The notes beneath the pieces are model-generated. The model saw only the letters and a program-made list of their open reading frames with translations. It did no database searches and had not been told where the DNA came from. Of a DNA stretch of 64,000 nucleotides, positions 29,785 through 37,667 are shown in pieces; the first letter of the stretch is position 1, and every line of letters starts with the position of its first letter. The stretch comes from Bacteroidaceae bacterium. GTDB lineage: Bacteria; Bacteroidota; Bacteroidia; Bacteroidales; Bacteroidaceae. The position numbers and the translations under genes are program-made. Location: NCBI GenBank assembly GCA_017622815.1, contig JAGAQH010000036.1, positions 1 through 64,000 of the forward strand, written 5' to 3'.

Positions 29785-29925
29785 AGGCGTTGACAGGCGT
29801 TGACACGATTTTGCACTCTATACCCAGAAAATACCTTAATAGAAAATTATTATATATAATAAAAATATTTTATCCACTGATATCAGATCATGAGGGGAAA
29901 ACTGTGTCAACGCCTGTCAACGCCT
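29785..29925. repeat. Perfect 22-bp inverted repeat around an AT-rich core
   Basis: The left arm (29785-29806) is AGGCGTTGAC twice plus AC. The right arm (29904-29925) is its exact reverse complement. The 97-bp core is strongly AT-rich with no ORF. Each arm is also a tandem 10-bp repeat, as expected for protein-binding sites. Confidence 0.9.
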
Positions 29926-30258
29926 CAACGAACTGGAAAACGGGAAACGGAAAACAGAAAATAGAGTTCATATGACGGTGTGCAGTTTCGCCCGTCCGTT
30001 TAACGTTTCAGGTTTCAAGTTTTCGCTTATCCGTTCACTGCTCACTGCTCATCAAGCAAAAGCATCCGTGCGTTAGTTTTCTCCCGTCAAATTCAGTATT
30101 TTCCTACAGCCAAATGTCTCTCTTGGCTGCGTATCTTTGCATTGTCAATCGTTCCTCTGTTCCTCGTTCTTCATCACTCATAGGTAAACATTCCGTCTGC
30201 CATCAAAATGTATTCCGCCCCTGCTCGAAAAATGAGGCCTGTTGCTTCTTCCCGTTCA
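29926..30258. other. Gap before fic
   Basis: It holds a short GGAAAAC run (29934-29962) and otherwise no recognisable gene or hairpin. The short frames here are not supported. Confidence 0.6.
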
Positions 30259-30322
30259 CGGCAATGCAGTCCTCGCGCAACTGGCGGTTTATGGCTTCGG
30301 TGAGTTCGTCTTTACAGGTCTT
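30259..30322. repeat. Downstream copy of a ~60-bp direct repeat flanking fic
   Basis: The sequence matches 31156-31219 nearly base for base over ~55 bp (CGGCAATG-n-AGTCCTCGCGCAACTGGCGG and on). It encodes DELTEAINRQLRED in the minus frame, the same residues as the end of the neighbouring secreted protein. Confidence 0.85.
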
Positions 30323-30327
30323 ATACG

Positions 30328-31110
30328 CTACAGAAGGAAGGTCATACCCTTGATGGTATTCTGCTTTTTTTCTTCTATCTCCTTCTTCATACGCTTTATG
30401 GCACATTGATAGAAGAAGGCTACCAGATACTCGGCACTGTCGTTGTGGAAGAGTTTTAGGGCGCGGATGTACTCTTCCTTGGATTCGCGTGTAATGATGA
30501 GGATAGGATGCCCTGCCTGAAGAAGGATTTTGTTGGACAAAAGGCGGGCCATGCGTCCGTTGCCGTCTCTGAAGGGATGAAGATAGATGAAGTGTCCGTG
30601 AAAAATGGCCGCAACGAACATCGGTGGCAATCCTTTTTGGATAGCCTGTTCGGTATGTTGCAGAAGGTCTGGAACTCTCTTTATCAGTTGTTCATGGTCA
30701 CCGAAGAGGGTGTCTCCTGCTCCCATGTCCATAGTAGTGTATTCGCCGGGGTTGGCACCAGGGTGGCGGTATGAGATGGTGTGGCGTGTGAGTGTGGCAT
30801 GTAGCGCCAGGATATAGTCTTCTGTCAGAGGGCTTTGCGTTGAATCAAGCATCTGCTCGTAGGCATGGAAGTGGTCGAGCATCTCCATGGTTTCCACCAA
30901 AGGTTTGTTCGTAGGCACAACGCCCAATCCCAATTCCTTCAGTGCCTTGGTGTCATTGATGGTATACGAATTCCCCTCTATGCCAAGGCTATGTGCAGAA
31001 AAGAGTATCTCGTTATATTGGAGATAGTCCTCTGGCGCCATCTTCTTCTCCACGCACTTTTGGTATTCATGCAGGAGTGCGTTGTATTGCTTCTCTAAAT
31101 CCTCACACAT
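30328..31110 (-). CDS. Fic family protein with N-terminal inhibitory helix
   Basis: This 260-residue protein probably transfers AMP (or another nucleotide moiety) to a target protein. The Fic core motif HPFRDGNGRMAR is complete at 178-189, with catalytic H178 and D182. An inhibitory-helix motif of the form S-x-x-x-E-G is at S41-E45-G46, upstream of the Fic core, so it is of the self-inhibited N-terminal (class II) type. The start MCEDLEKQ is used; a longer frame adds only translated antisense-like residues. It lies between direct repeats derived from the gene upstream, which suggests insertion. The target and any antitoxin partner are unknown. Confidence 0.92.
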   Translation of the reverse strand: MCEDLEKQYNALLHEYQKCVEKKMAPEDYLQYNEILFSAHSLGIEGNSYTINDTKALKELGLGVVPTNKPLVETMEMLDHFHAYEQMLDSTQSPLTEDYILALHATLTRHTISYRHPGANPGEYTTMDMGAGDTLFGDHEQLIKRVPDLLQHTEQAIQKGLPPMFVAAIFHGHFIYLHPFRDGNGRMARLLSNKILLQAGHPILIITRESKEEYIRALKLFHNDSAEYLVAFFYQCAIKRMKKEIEEKKQNTIKGMTFLL

Positions 31111-31123
31111 TGTCAAAAGATGT

Positions 31124-31681
31124 TTACTTCCTCTCTCCCATCTTCTTCTTTGCCGCGGCAATGGAGTCCTCGCGCAACTGGCGGTTGATGGCTTCGGTGA
31201 GTTCGTCTTCGTAGGTCTTGGCGGCATCCAGTTTCTGGATGTTCTCCTTGGCTTTCTTCAGGTTCTTTTCCTTGCGTCGTTCGCGCCATGCAAAGGGGTG
31301 CATGATGTAGTCGTTGGCCTTTTCGCCTATGATGTCGGAGATACCTTTCTGGCGCGGTTGTGTAAGACCGTTTTTCAGGGACTTGTTTATGACATCCACA
31401 ACACGCAGGTTCTTGTCGGCCTTCACGCTAACCTCGCTCAAAGTGTCCGTGTATGCCACAGAGGTATCCTGGGCGGTTTGCGGATAAGCCTTGCGTGTCT
31501 TGGTGGTATCCTTGGCGGCTTTGGTGGTGTCTGATGGGATACTGAGCGGTGAGAGGTGAACGGTAAGAGGTGAGAGGTGGGCGGATGAGTTTTCCGTTTC
31601 CCGTTTTCCGTTTTCCGTTTTCCAAGACGTGAGGGTCAGCATCATTGCCGCCAGCAGTAGTATGAATGGTATCTTTTTCAT
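31124..31681 (-). CDS. Secreted or membrane-anchored protein of unknown function carrying repeat-derived residues
   Basis: This 185-residue protein has an N-terminal hydrophobic signal (MKKIPFILLLAAMMLTLTSW). Residues ~21-46 are the in-frame translation of a GGAAAAC-type repeat (KTENGKRETEN) and of the GGTGAGAGGTG-type repeat (HLSPLTVHLSPL). The rest is Thr/Lys-rich, then charged and helical (SVKADKNLRVVDVINKSLKNG, ENIQKLDAAKTYEDELTEAINRQLRED). The pattern suggests a periplasmic coiled segment. Its last ~20 codons are duplicated beyond the fic gene. A consensus promoter lies upstream. No family recognised. Confidence 0.7.
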   Translation of the reverse strand: MKKIPFILLLAAMMLTLTSWKTENGKRETENSSAHLSPLTVHLSPLSIPSDTTKAAKDTTKTRKAYPQTAQDTSVAYTDTLSEVSVKADKNLRVVDVINKSLKNGLTQPRQKGISDIIGEKANDYIMHPFAWRERRKEKNLKKAKENIQKLDAAKTYEDELTEAINRQLREDSIAAAKKKMGERK

Positions 31682-31704
31682 GTCAAAGGCTTGTTTTCAA
31701 GGGT

Positions 31705-31735
31705 CAAAGTTACGAATAAGTGCTCTATGGTGCAA
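31705..31735 (-). promoter_or_regulatory. Promoter of the repeat-bearing secreted protein gene
   Basis: On the minus strand TTG, a 20-nt spacer and TAACTTTG. The start would be near 31698, giving a leader of about 17 nt. Downstream fic may share this transcript. Confidence 0.8.
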
Positions 31736-31785
31736 GTATTTCGCATTCTTTAACGCAGGACTGGGTGGAGAAACGGAAAGGTTTT

Positions 31786-31848
31786 CGGAGTAGTCGGAGT
31801 AATCAGAGTAATCGGATAACTCAGAGAACTCGGAGAACTCTGAGTTCC
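31786..31848. repeat. 9-bp tandem microsatellite downstream of polA
   Basis: Seven units of 9 bp with consensus CGGAGTAAT/CAGAGAACT. The same period and a similar unit occur at 41424-41477. Confidence 0.8.
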
Positions 31849-31856
31849 CCCCTCCA

Positions 31857-31890
31857 GTTTTCCGTTTTCCGTTTTCACCTTTCCGTTTTA
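31857..31890. repeat. GGAAAAC repeat starting at the polA stop codon
   Basis: On the minus strand TAA (polA stop) is followed immediately by AACGGAAAGGTGAAAACGG and two more heptamers. Confidence 0.8.
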
Positions 31891-34476
31891 ATGCGCCTCC
31901 AGCCAGTTGCTGCCCCACCCTGCATCGGCTATGAGGGGAACGGTGAGCGAGGCGGCATTCTGCATCTCCTCTATGACGAGGCGCTGGAGTTGGTCGCGCT
32001 CTTCGGGCAGGACGCTGAAGTTCAGTTCGTCGTGCACCTGAAGAATCATGCGGCTGCGGAGGCCTTCCCGGCGCATGCGGCGGTCCACACGTATCATGGC
32101 TATCTTCATGATGTCGGCGGCACTGCCCTGTATGGGCGAGTTGATGGCATTGCGCTCGGCATATCCGCGCACTACGGCATTGTGGCTGTTTATGTCGGGC
32201 AGGGGACAACGGCGGTGGAAGATGGTCTCGGTGTAGCCCTTCTCGCGTGCCATGGCTATGCTCCGCTCCATGTATTCCTTCACGCCTGGATAGGTTTGGA
32301 AATAACCGTCTATGAGTTGCTTTGCTTCGCTTCTGGAGCATCCGAGGCGCTCTGCCAGGCCAAAGGCACTGATGCCGTAGATGATGCCGAAATTGGCCGT
32401 CTTGGCACGTCGGCGCTCGTCGGAGGTAACCTCGCTGATGTCCTTGTGGAATATCTTGGCTGCCGTGGCGGCATGTATGTCCTCTCCGCAGAGGAAGGCC
32501 TGCACCAGGTTCTCGTCCTTGCTGAGGTGTGCCATGATGCGAAGTTCTATCTGGCTGTAGTCGGCCGAGAAGAAGAGTTGCCCCTCGTCGGGGATGAAGG
32601 CCTTGCGCACCTCCTTGCCCATGGCATCGCGCACGGGGATGTTCTGCAGGTTGGGGTTGGAGGAGGACAGGCGTCCCGTGGTGGTGACGGTTTGGTTGAA
32701 GGTGGTGTGTATGTGTCCAGTGGAGGCATTGACCAGTTTGGGCAGGGCATCGATGTATGTGCCCAGCAGTTTCTTCAATCCTCTGTGCTCCAGTATCTTG
32801 CCTACCACCTCGTGCTTGTGGCGCAGGCCTTCCAGCACTTCCTCGCCCGTAACGTATTGTCCGGTCTTCGTCTTCTTGGCCTTGGAATCCAGTTGGAGCA
32901 CGTCGAAGAGGATTTCGCCCACCTGACGGGGCGAGGCAATGTTGAACCTCTGTCCTGCCAGCCGGTATATCTCTTCCTCCAGGTGCATCATCTCCTCGGT
33001 GAAGTGGCGGCTTGTCTCTGCCAGCCCTGGTTCGTCTATGCGTACTCCCGTCTGCTCCATGCGTGCCAGTACGCACATCAGTGGCATCTCCATCTGCTGG
33101 AAGATGTCCCAAAGGCCTGTGTCGTGCAATTCCTTCTCGAAGAGTTCCTTCAGTTCCTTCAGTGTGGCTTTGCGGTAGGCATCCTTCAGATAGTCAAGTC
33201 CGTGGCGCATTTCGGGATGCAGGAGGTAGTGCGCTATGGCGGTGTCGAAAAGTTGCTTCTCCCCTACACCATCGGTTTCTAAACCAAAAGTTTGCACCTC
33301 AGGATACTGTGCGGTGAGTTCCTGCCAGTGGGCCTTCAGGTCGTGCCCTATGATGGTGTTGCCATCCAGGATGAACGGAGGTTCGTCCACAGGCAGGACC
33401 CCTCCCCATCCCTCCCCTGTATGGGAGGGAGCAGTTGCAAGTGTATTTGATGCTATGTCAGCAAACAAGTCGCCTTGTATGCTGCCGTCTTTGAAACGGA
33501 AATTGCCGCCAAGCATAGAGGCCCCTCCTTCTTCTCCCTTCTTAGAGAGGGTAGTATTATGTATAGACGTATCACTTGTCGGTTGTGACCACTCCCCTCC
33601 TTTGGGAGGGGCAGGGGGGAGGGTCTTCTTCAAGAGTTGTCTGAACTCCAGTTCCTCATATATGTGTTGCAGGGCATTGTGGTCGGGTTCCTTGATTTCC
33701 AGTGCCTTCATATCCAGCGTGATGGGAGCGTCCTTCACTATTGTTGCCAACCAGTGGCTCTGCCTGATGAGGTCGGCATTCTCCGTCACCTTCCTCTGTA
33801 TGGCGCCCTTCAGTTTGTCGGTATTGTTCAGCAGGTTCTCTATGCTTCCCCATTGCTGGATGAGGGTGCAGGCGGTCTTCTCTCCCACCCCGGGGCAACC
33901 GGGGATGTTGTCGCTGGAGTCGCCCATCAGTCCCAGGATGTCTATAACCTGCAAGGGTGAATCTATGCCCCACTTCTCGCAAATCTCCTTGGGACCCATG
34001 ACCTGTGCCTCGCTCTTGCCTACGGGCGGGCGGTACATGCTCACGTTGTCGGTCACCAACTGGCCATAGTCCTTGTCGGGGGTCATCATGTAGGTCTCAA
34101 TGCCTTGGAGATCAGCCTGATGTGCCAGTGTGCCTATGACATCGTCGGCCTCATATCCCTGCACCTCCAGCACGGGAATGTGGTAGGCCTCCAGTATCTC
34201 CTTTATCTTGGGCACGGCAAAGCGTATGGCCTCGGGCGTTTCCTCGCGCTGGGCCTTGTAGTCGGGGAAGGCCTCGTGGCGGAAAGTGCCTCCGTGTGGG
34301 TCGAAAGCCACGCCAAGGTGTGTGGGGCGCATGTTGCGCAGGACGTCCTCCAGGGTGTTCACAAAGCCCAGTATGGCGCTCGTGTTCTCGCCCTTGGAGT
34401 TGTATCTCGGGTTTTTGATGAAGGCATAGTAGGCTCTGTAGATGAGAGCGTATGCATCCAAAAGGAACAGTTTCAT
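31888..34476 (-). CDS. polA: DNA polymerase I with in-frame repeat insertions and a degraded proofreading domain
   Basis: This 862-residue protein has the 5'-nuclease domain (1-~284, including YEADDVIGTLA and GDSSDNIPG). The polymerase domain (~480-862) has motif A DYSQIELR, motif B RRAKTANFGIIYG and motif C QVHDELNFS. Between them the 3'-5' exonuclease region is unusual. Residues ~285-320 and ~346-361 are translations of the GC-rich palindromic repeats (PPAPPKGGEW, SKKGEEGG, PSHTGEGWGG). The Exo I (DTET-type) and Exo III (YACEDAD-type) motifs cannot be found; only a GHDLKAHW Exo II relic and HYLLHPEMRHGLDYL remain. Replication and repair activity should persist, but proofreading is probably lost. 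Confidence 0.95.
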   Translation of the reverse strand: MKLFLLDAYALIYRAYYAFIKNPRYNSKGENTSAILGFVNTLEDVLRNMRPTHLGVAFDPHGGTFRHEAFPDYKAQREETPEAIRFAVPKIKEILEAYHIPVLEVQGYEADDVIGTLAHQADLQGIETYMMTPDKDYGQLVTDNVSMYRPPVGKSEAQVMGPKEICEKWGIDSPLQVIDILGLMGDSSDNIPGCPGVGEKTACTLIQQWGSIENLLNNTDKLKGAIQRKVTENADLIRQSHWLATIVKDAPITLDMKALEIKEPDHNALQHIYEELEFRQLLKKTLPPAPPKGGEWSQPTSDTSIHNTTLSKKGEEGGASMLGGNFRFKDGSIQGDLFADIASNTLATAPSHTGEGWGGVLPVDEPPFILDGNTIIGHDLKAHWQELTAQYPEVQTFGLETDGVGEKQLFDTAIAHYLLHPEMRHGLDYLKDAYRKATLKELKELFEKELHDTGLWDIFQQMEMPLMCVLARMEQTGVRIDEPGLAETSRHFTEEMMHLEEEIYRLAGQRFNIASPRQVGEILFDVLQLDSKAKKTKTGQYVTGEEVLEGLRHKHEVVGKILEHRGLKKLLGTYIDALPKLVNASTGHIHTTFNQTVTTTGRLSSSNPNLQNIPVRDAMGKEVRKAFIPDEGQLFFSADYSQIELRIMAHLSKDENLVQAFLCGEDIHAATAAKIFHKDISEVTSDERRRAKTANFGIIYGISAFGLAERLGCSRSEAKQLIDGYFQTYPGVKEYMERSIAMAREKGYTETIFHRRCPLPDINSHNAVVRGYAERNAINSPIQGSAADIMKIAMIRVDRRMRREGLRSRMILQVHDELNFSVLPEERDQLQRLVIEEMQNAASLTVPLIADAGWGSNWLEAH
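33396..33440. repeat. Palindromic repeat inside polA (single)
   Basis: GGACCCCTCCCCATCCC... through GGGAGGGAGCAGTTGC. Nearly the same 46 bp occurs between sufB and sufC (19331-19377, opposite strand). It is read in frame as residues ~346-361 of PolA. Confidence 0.85.
33519..33623. repeat. Palindromic doublet inside polA
   Basis: Two palindromes flank a spacer containing TAGTATTATGTATAGACG and TCGGTTGTGACCAC. The spacer resembles those of the intergenic doublets at 40706-40815 and 55405-55513. The unit is 105 bp, exactly 35 codons, so it keeps the polA frame. Confidence 0.85.
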
Positions 34477-34540
34477 GACTAATTATCGTATTTGCCTACA
34501 AAAATAATGAAAATAAGTGAGAAAATTCCGTGTTTTTATA

Positions 34541-34548
34541 TAAATTTG
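34541..34548 (+). promoter_or_regulatory. -7 box for the polyprenyl synthase gene
   Basis: TAAATTTG, 28 bp before the chosen GTG start. The -33 is not clear. If real, the transcript starts after the two upstream ATG codons, which supports the GTG start. Confidence 0.45.
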
Positions 34549-34575
34549 CAAATCGTAACACGCTACAAAAGTCAA

Positions 34576-35556
34576 GTGGATTTACTGAAAGAGATAAGAA
34601 AGCCCGTAGAGGCCGACCTGTTGCGCTTCAACGAAATGTTCCGTGAAACGCTCACGTCCGACAATCCGTTGCTCAACAAGGCACTGGAACACCTGACACG
34701 TCGCACAGGCAAGCAGATGCGCCCCATTTTGGTGCTTCTGGCAGCCCGTGGTGCCGACAACAGCGCTCCCGTGCTTTGCGACGAGGTAATCCATGCTGCC
34801 ATTGCCATGGAACTGCTCCATACGGCGTCTTTGGTGCATGACGACATTGTTGACGAGAGTGACCGCCGACGTGGTCAGAAGAGCATCAACAGCCTTTTGG
34901 ACAACAAGGCGGCCGTGCTGGTGGGCGATTTCCTGCTCAGCAAGGCCATAGAACATGCCGTGGCATGTGGTGACAGTAGGGTAGTGGCTCTTGTATCCAA
35001 CGTGGGCATCATGCTTTCAGACGGCGAACTCCTTCAGTTAGCCAACGTGGACAGCCAGGTGATAGAGGAGAGCGCCTACTACGAGGTGGTGCGCAAGAAG
35101 ACGGCATCCCTGTTCTCCGCCTGTGCGGAAATGGGTGCTTTGCTTGCCACGGATCATGCCGGATATATATATACAATGAAGCGTTTCGGCATGCTTCTCG
35201 GCATCTGTTTCCAGTTGAAGGACGACATTTTCGACTATGACGACCAGCACGATGTGGGCAAACCTGCCGGAAACGACATGAAGGAGGGCAAACTCACCCT
35301 GCCCGTCATCTACGTTGCCAACAAGAACCCAGAGGCTCATGCCCTTGCCCTGAAAGTACGTGCCGGCGAGGCTACGCAGGAGGAGATAGCCCATCTTGTT
35401 GCCCTTACCCGTCAGGAGGGTGGGGTAGTGTATGCCGAAAGTGCCATGGGCGACATGTCCGGCATGGCCACCGGCCTGCTGGATGAGGTAGGGGAGACCG
35501 CCATTGCCCAAACCCTGCAGTACTATCTCGATTACGTGGCAAAGAGGGCGATGTAA
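34576..35556 (+). CDS. ispB: Polyprenyl diphosphate synthase (octaprenyl-type)
   Basis: This 326-residue trans-prenyltransferase extends FPP with IPP, probably to supply the menaquinone side chain used by the fumarate reductase nearby. The first aspartate-rich motif is DDIVDESDRRRG (from D89) and the second is DDIFDYDDQHDVGKPAGND (from D216). The GTG start giving VDLLKEIRKPVEADL fits the family N-terminus. ATG codons at 34492 and 34507 add residues without homology and lie upstream of the likely transcription start. The chain length of the product is not certain. Confidence 0.9.
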   Translation: MDLLKEIRKPVEADLLRFNEMFRETLTSDNPLLNKALEHLTRRTGKQMRPILVLLAARGADNSAPVLCDEVIHAAIAMELLHTASLVHDDIVDESDRRRGQKSINSLLDNKAAVLVGDFLLSKAIEHAVACGDSRVVALVSNVGIMLSDGELLQLANVDSQVIEESAYYEVVRKKTASLFSACAEMGALLATDHAGYIYTMKRFGMLLGICFQLKDDIFDYDDQHDVGKPAGNDMKEGKLTLPVIYVANKNPEAHALALKVRAGEATQEEIAHLVALTRQEGGVVYAESAMGDMSGMATGLLDEVGETAIAQTLQYYLDYVAKRAM

Positions 35557-35647
35557 GGCAGCCTATATTTATAGAATGTAATAAACAAAACAGTCACGGG
35601 CACTTGCGTCATGCGGTGCCCGTGAGGCTGTTATTCGGTTCTCCCGA

Positions 35648-35715
35648 GGACAAGCGCTTGTCCTCAATGGTGACAAGGACGTGTTGTCGGGACAACAACC
35701 CCTTGTTCTCATGGA
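35648..35715. repeat. 22-24-bp dyad repeat array
   Basis: GACAAG-CGCTTGTCC, GTGACAAGGACGTGTTGTC and GGACAACAACCCCTTGTT units, the same family as 15759-15867. It lies between the convergent ispB and DUF3828-like genes. Confidence 0.65.
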
Positions 35716-35742
35716 GGCCATATTTATGTGTCTTTGGGGTAT

Positions 35743-36612
35743 TTATTTCGCTTCTATGTCCGAAAGGAGAAATCTCCCCTTTTCCATTGTTACCATCATC
35801 TTTATATCTTTGTGCCAACCCTTAGTACCGTCCGTATCGTAGCCAATCCAAAAAGTGAGGCTGTCAATAGAGTCAACCCTAATAGAAGGGTGCCAAAATG
35901 CGTCAAAGTCTGCACAATTAATCAACGGATCTATGCTCTCGCCATCCTCAAGATATTCTTGCTTTATGGCCGCATATTTCCCTCTCAGAAATGATGGTGT
36001 GCAGTATCGTTTACGCAGTTGCTCCAAATCCTGTTCCAATGATGGTGACATAGTGGCATAGGGATAAACGTAGGCTTTGAAAAAGGTTTCCACGAAAATG
36101 CGCGCATCCAATCGGTCTATTACCCTTTGACATTGAATATCAAACAAATAGTCGCCATAGCGGCTTCCGCCCCATTCGGGCACGATATAATTGATACGCA
36201 CTCTCCCCTTTTCATCTTCTTCGGTTCTCATCGGTATGCGAATGGTTACGGTGTCCTGCACACCCCAACTAAATGAGCGGTATGCCACCTCAAACCAATT
36301 ACCCTCCAGATGCCGGCATGTCAGTGTCTGTCGGCCATGCTCCGGTACATCCTGCGCACGCAATATCGGGTCAGCGCCAGTGGCATCTATCAGGCGTCCT
36401 CTTTTCTCCTGCATTTCGGGTGTCAAGAAACTTCTCAGCAAATCGCTCCCCATTTTGCGATTTCCTGTCTCTATGCAGTCCATATATCGGTCATAAAAGA
36501 ACTTGATTTGTTCGGCTTTCGTTACATGTTGTGCCCGGACATATTGTGCCCCTACCATCGGTGCGAATAAGAAAAGGAGCACCAAAACGATTAAATATTT
36601 TCGCTTTTGCAT
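35743..36612 (-). CDS. Secreted DUF3828-like protein
   Basis: This 289-residue protein has a signal peptide (1-~22, ending VGAQ). The mature part seems to contain two related units. Each begins with an aromatic helix (FFYDRYMDCIETGN; FFKAYVYPYATMS), then a leucine-rich helix ending FLTPE or YCTPS. A region ending DPILRAQD or DPLINCADFDAFW follows, as in DUF3828 (DPxxxAQD), and then a beta part (WFEVAY...; FWIGYDTDG...MVTMEKGRFLLSDIE). The function of DUF3828 is unknown. SD-like AGGAG precedes the start by 8 nt. Confidence 0.75.
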   Translation of the reverse strand: MQKRKYLIVLVLLFLFAPMVGAQYVRAQHVTKAEQIKFFYDRYMDCIETGNRKMGSDLLRSFLTPEMQEKRGRLIDATGADPILRAQDVPEHGRQTLTCRHLEGNWFEVAYRSFSWGVQDTVTIRIPMRTEEDEKGRVRINYIVPEWGGSRYGDYLFDIQCQRVIDRLDARIFVETFFKAYVYPYATMSPSLEQDLEQLRKRYCTPSFLRGKYAAIKQEYLEDGESIDPLINCADFDAFWHPSIRVDSIDSLTFWIGYDTDGTKGWHKDIKMMVTMEKGRFLLSDIEAK

Positions 36613-36822
36613 GTCTTATCTCCTGAATAGTGTATTATTGATATGTATCATTTGAGAGGCATCGTTTAACCAAGCCCTTTTTATCATGTAATGTTAACGT
36701 GAGTTTGATGAATTATAACTGCTTATAAATTTGGTGATTAACGTAAATTGTTGTGCCTTTATAGTACTCAATACAAAGTATTATAAACAATAATCGCTGT
36801 GCTCACCGAGGACAAAGTTATA

Positions 36823-36854
36823 GAATTATTCTTTATGGCAGATGAATTTTGCAA
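36823..36854 (-). promoter_or_regulatory. Distal promoter toward the DUF3828-like gene
   Basis: On the minus strand TTG, a 21-nt spacer and TAACTTTG. It would produce a ~200-nt leader before the gene at 36612. Confidence 0.55.
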
Positions 36855-36986
36855 GTTTTGTAGACAGGATTAAGACAAGATATACGCTAAATATCGTAGG
36901 GAAATGTACATGCCATCGTGGTGTCACCCTCTCAAGGAGAAATCATGTTTGTCGTCATTTCTTTCCATAATTTTGGATACCGTTGG

Positions 36987-37157
36987 TTTAACCCAAATCG
37001 GTCATTAGCGTTATGATGATAATAGCGTTTGTTTTTGAACAGATGTTTTGTCGATTTGAGGGCGCAATGGGGTTCCATTGTAACCGAGAAACGAGGAAAC
37101 AGATGACAAAAAGAGGGCTTCATTAGCGCATAACAGTCTAATGGACGATTTGGGTTT
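36987..37157. mobile_element. ~170-bp inverted-repeat element, copy 1 (MITE-like)
   Basis: The ends are AACCCAAATCGGTCATTAG and, inverted, AACCCAAATCGTCCATTAG. The interior matches the copy at 52383-52552 in opposite orientation over its length (both encode KPSF...F..FS.T.EP.CALK..KHLFKN..YYHH). It is too short to carry its own transposase. Confidence 0.75.
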
Positions 37158-37559
37158 AAACATTCCTGCCTGGGTAAAGTCTGCAAGTGTCTTCGTTATT
37201 CTTTTTGCAAAAGCGATGTCATATCAACTTTCCTTGAACTTGAAGGAGAATATATAATTCCATTAACAATGTTCACCAAGAAAGTCCTTTTGAGTAAATG
37301 CATAGAAGTCCGGTTTGTGGATAGTTATTCGCTTTGTATCTGTTGTAACCAATGGGCATACACATAGGATATGCTGCTGCATATCGCTATAGAACTTTTG
37401 ACGACCTTATGTGTACTATTGTTGGTTTTGACTGTTTTCTATGGAGGACTCGTTGGTGGAGTAGGAGAGGCATGACAAAATTTCCACTTTCGTGTTACAT
37501 GTGTCTCTCTTTGCTATTGTCCGTTCTACTTTGTTCATTATGCCGTACAAAGAAAAATA

Positions 37560-37591
37560 CCATTAACAGACTAATAATCATCTGCTAATGG
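37560..37591. terminator. Hairpin upstream of the deoC 3' repeat
   Basis: CCATTA-ACAGA pairs with TCTG-CTAATGG. There is no strong T-run, so terminator function is uncertain. Confidence 0.4.
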
Positions 37592-37667
37592 CATCTTTAT
37601 GCCTCGTGAGAATCGTTTTCTTTCACATTTTCGGCCACAGGGGCGTGAATTTTGGATTGTCAAGAGG

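Noticed and set aside
36932..37186. 84-codon minus-strand ORF with a partner frame at 52228-52563
   Set aside because: The similarity of the two predicted peptides comes from the inverted-repeat element they both cover; it is DNA-level similarity, and neither has a start or context supporting translation.
37352..37588. 78-codon ORF rich in Cys, Arg and Trp
   Set aside because: Composition is unlike a protein of this genome and it ends inside a hairpin; no family pattern.
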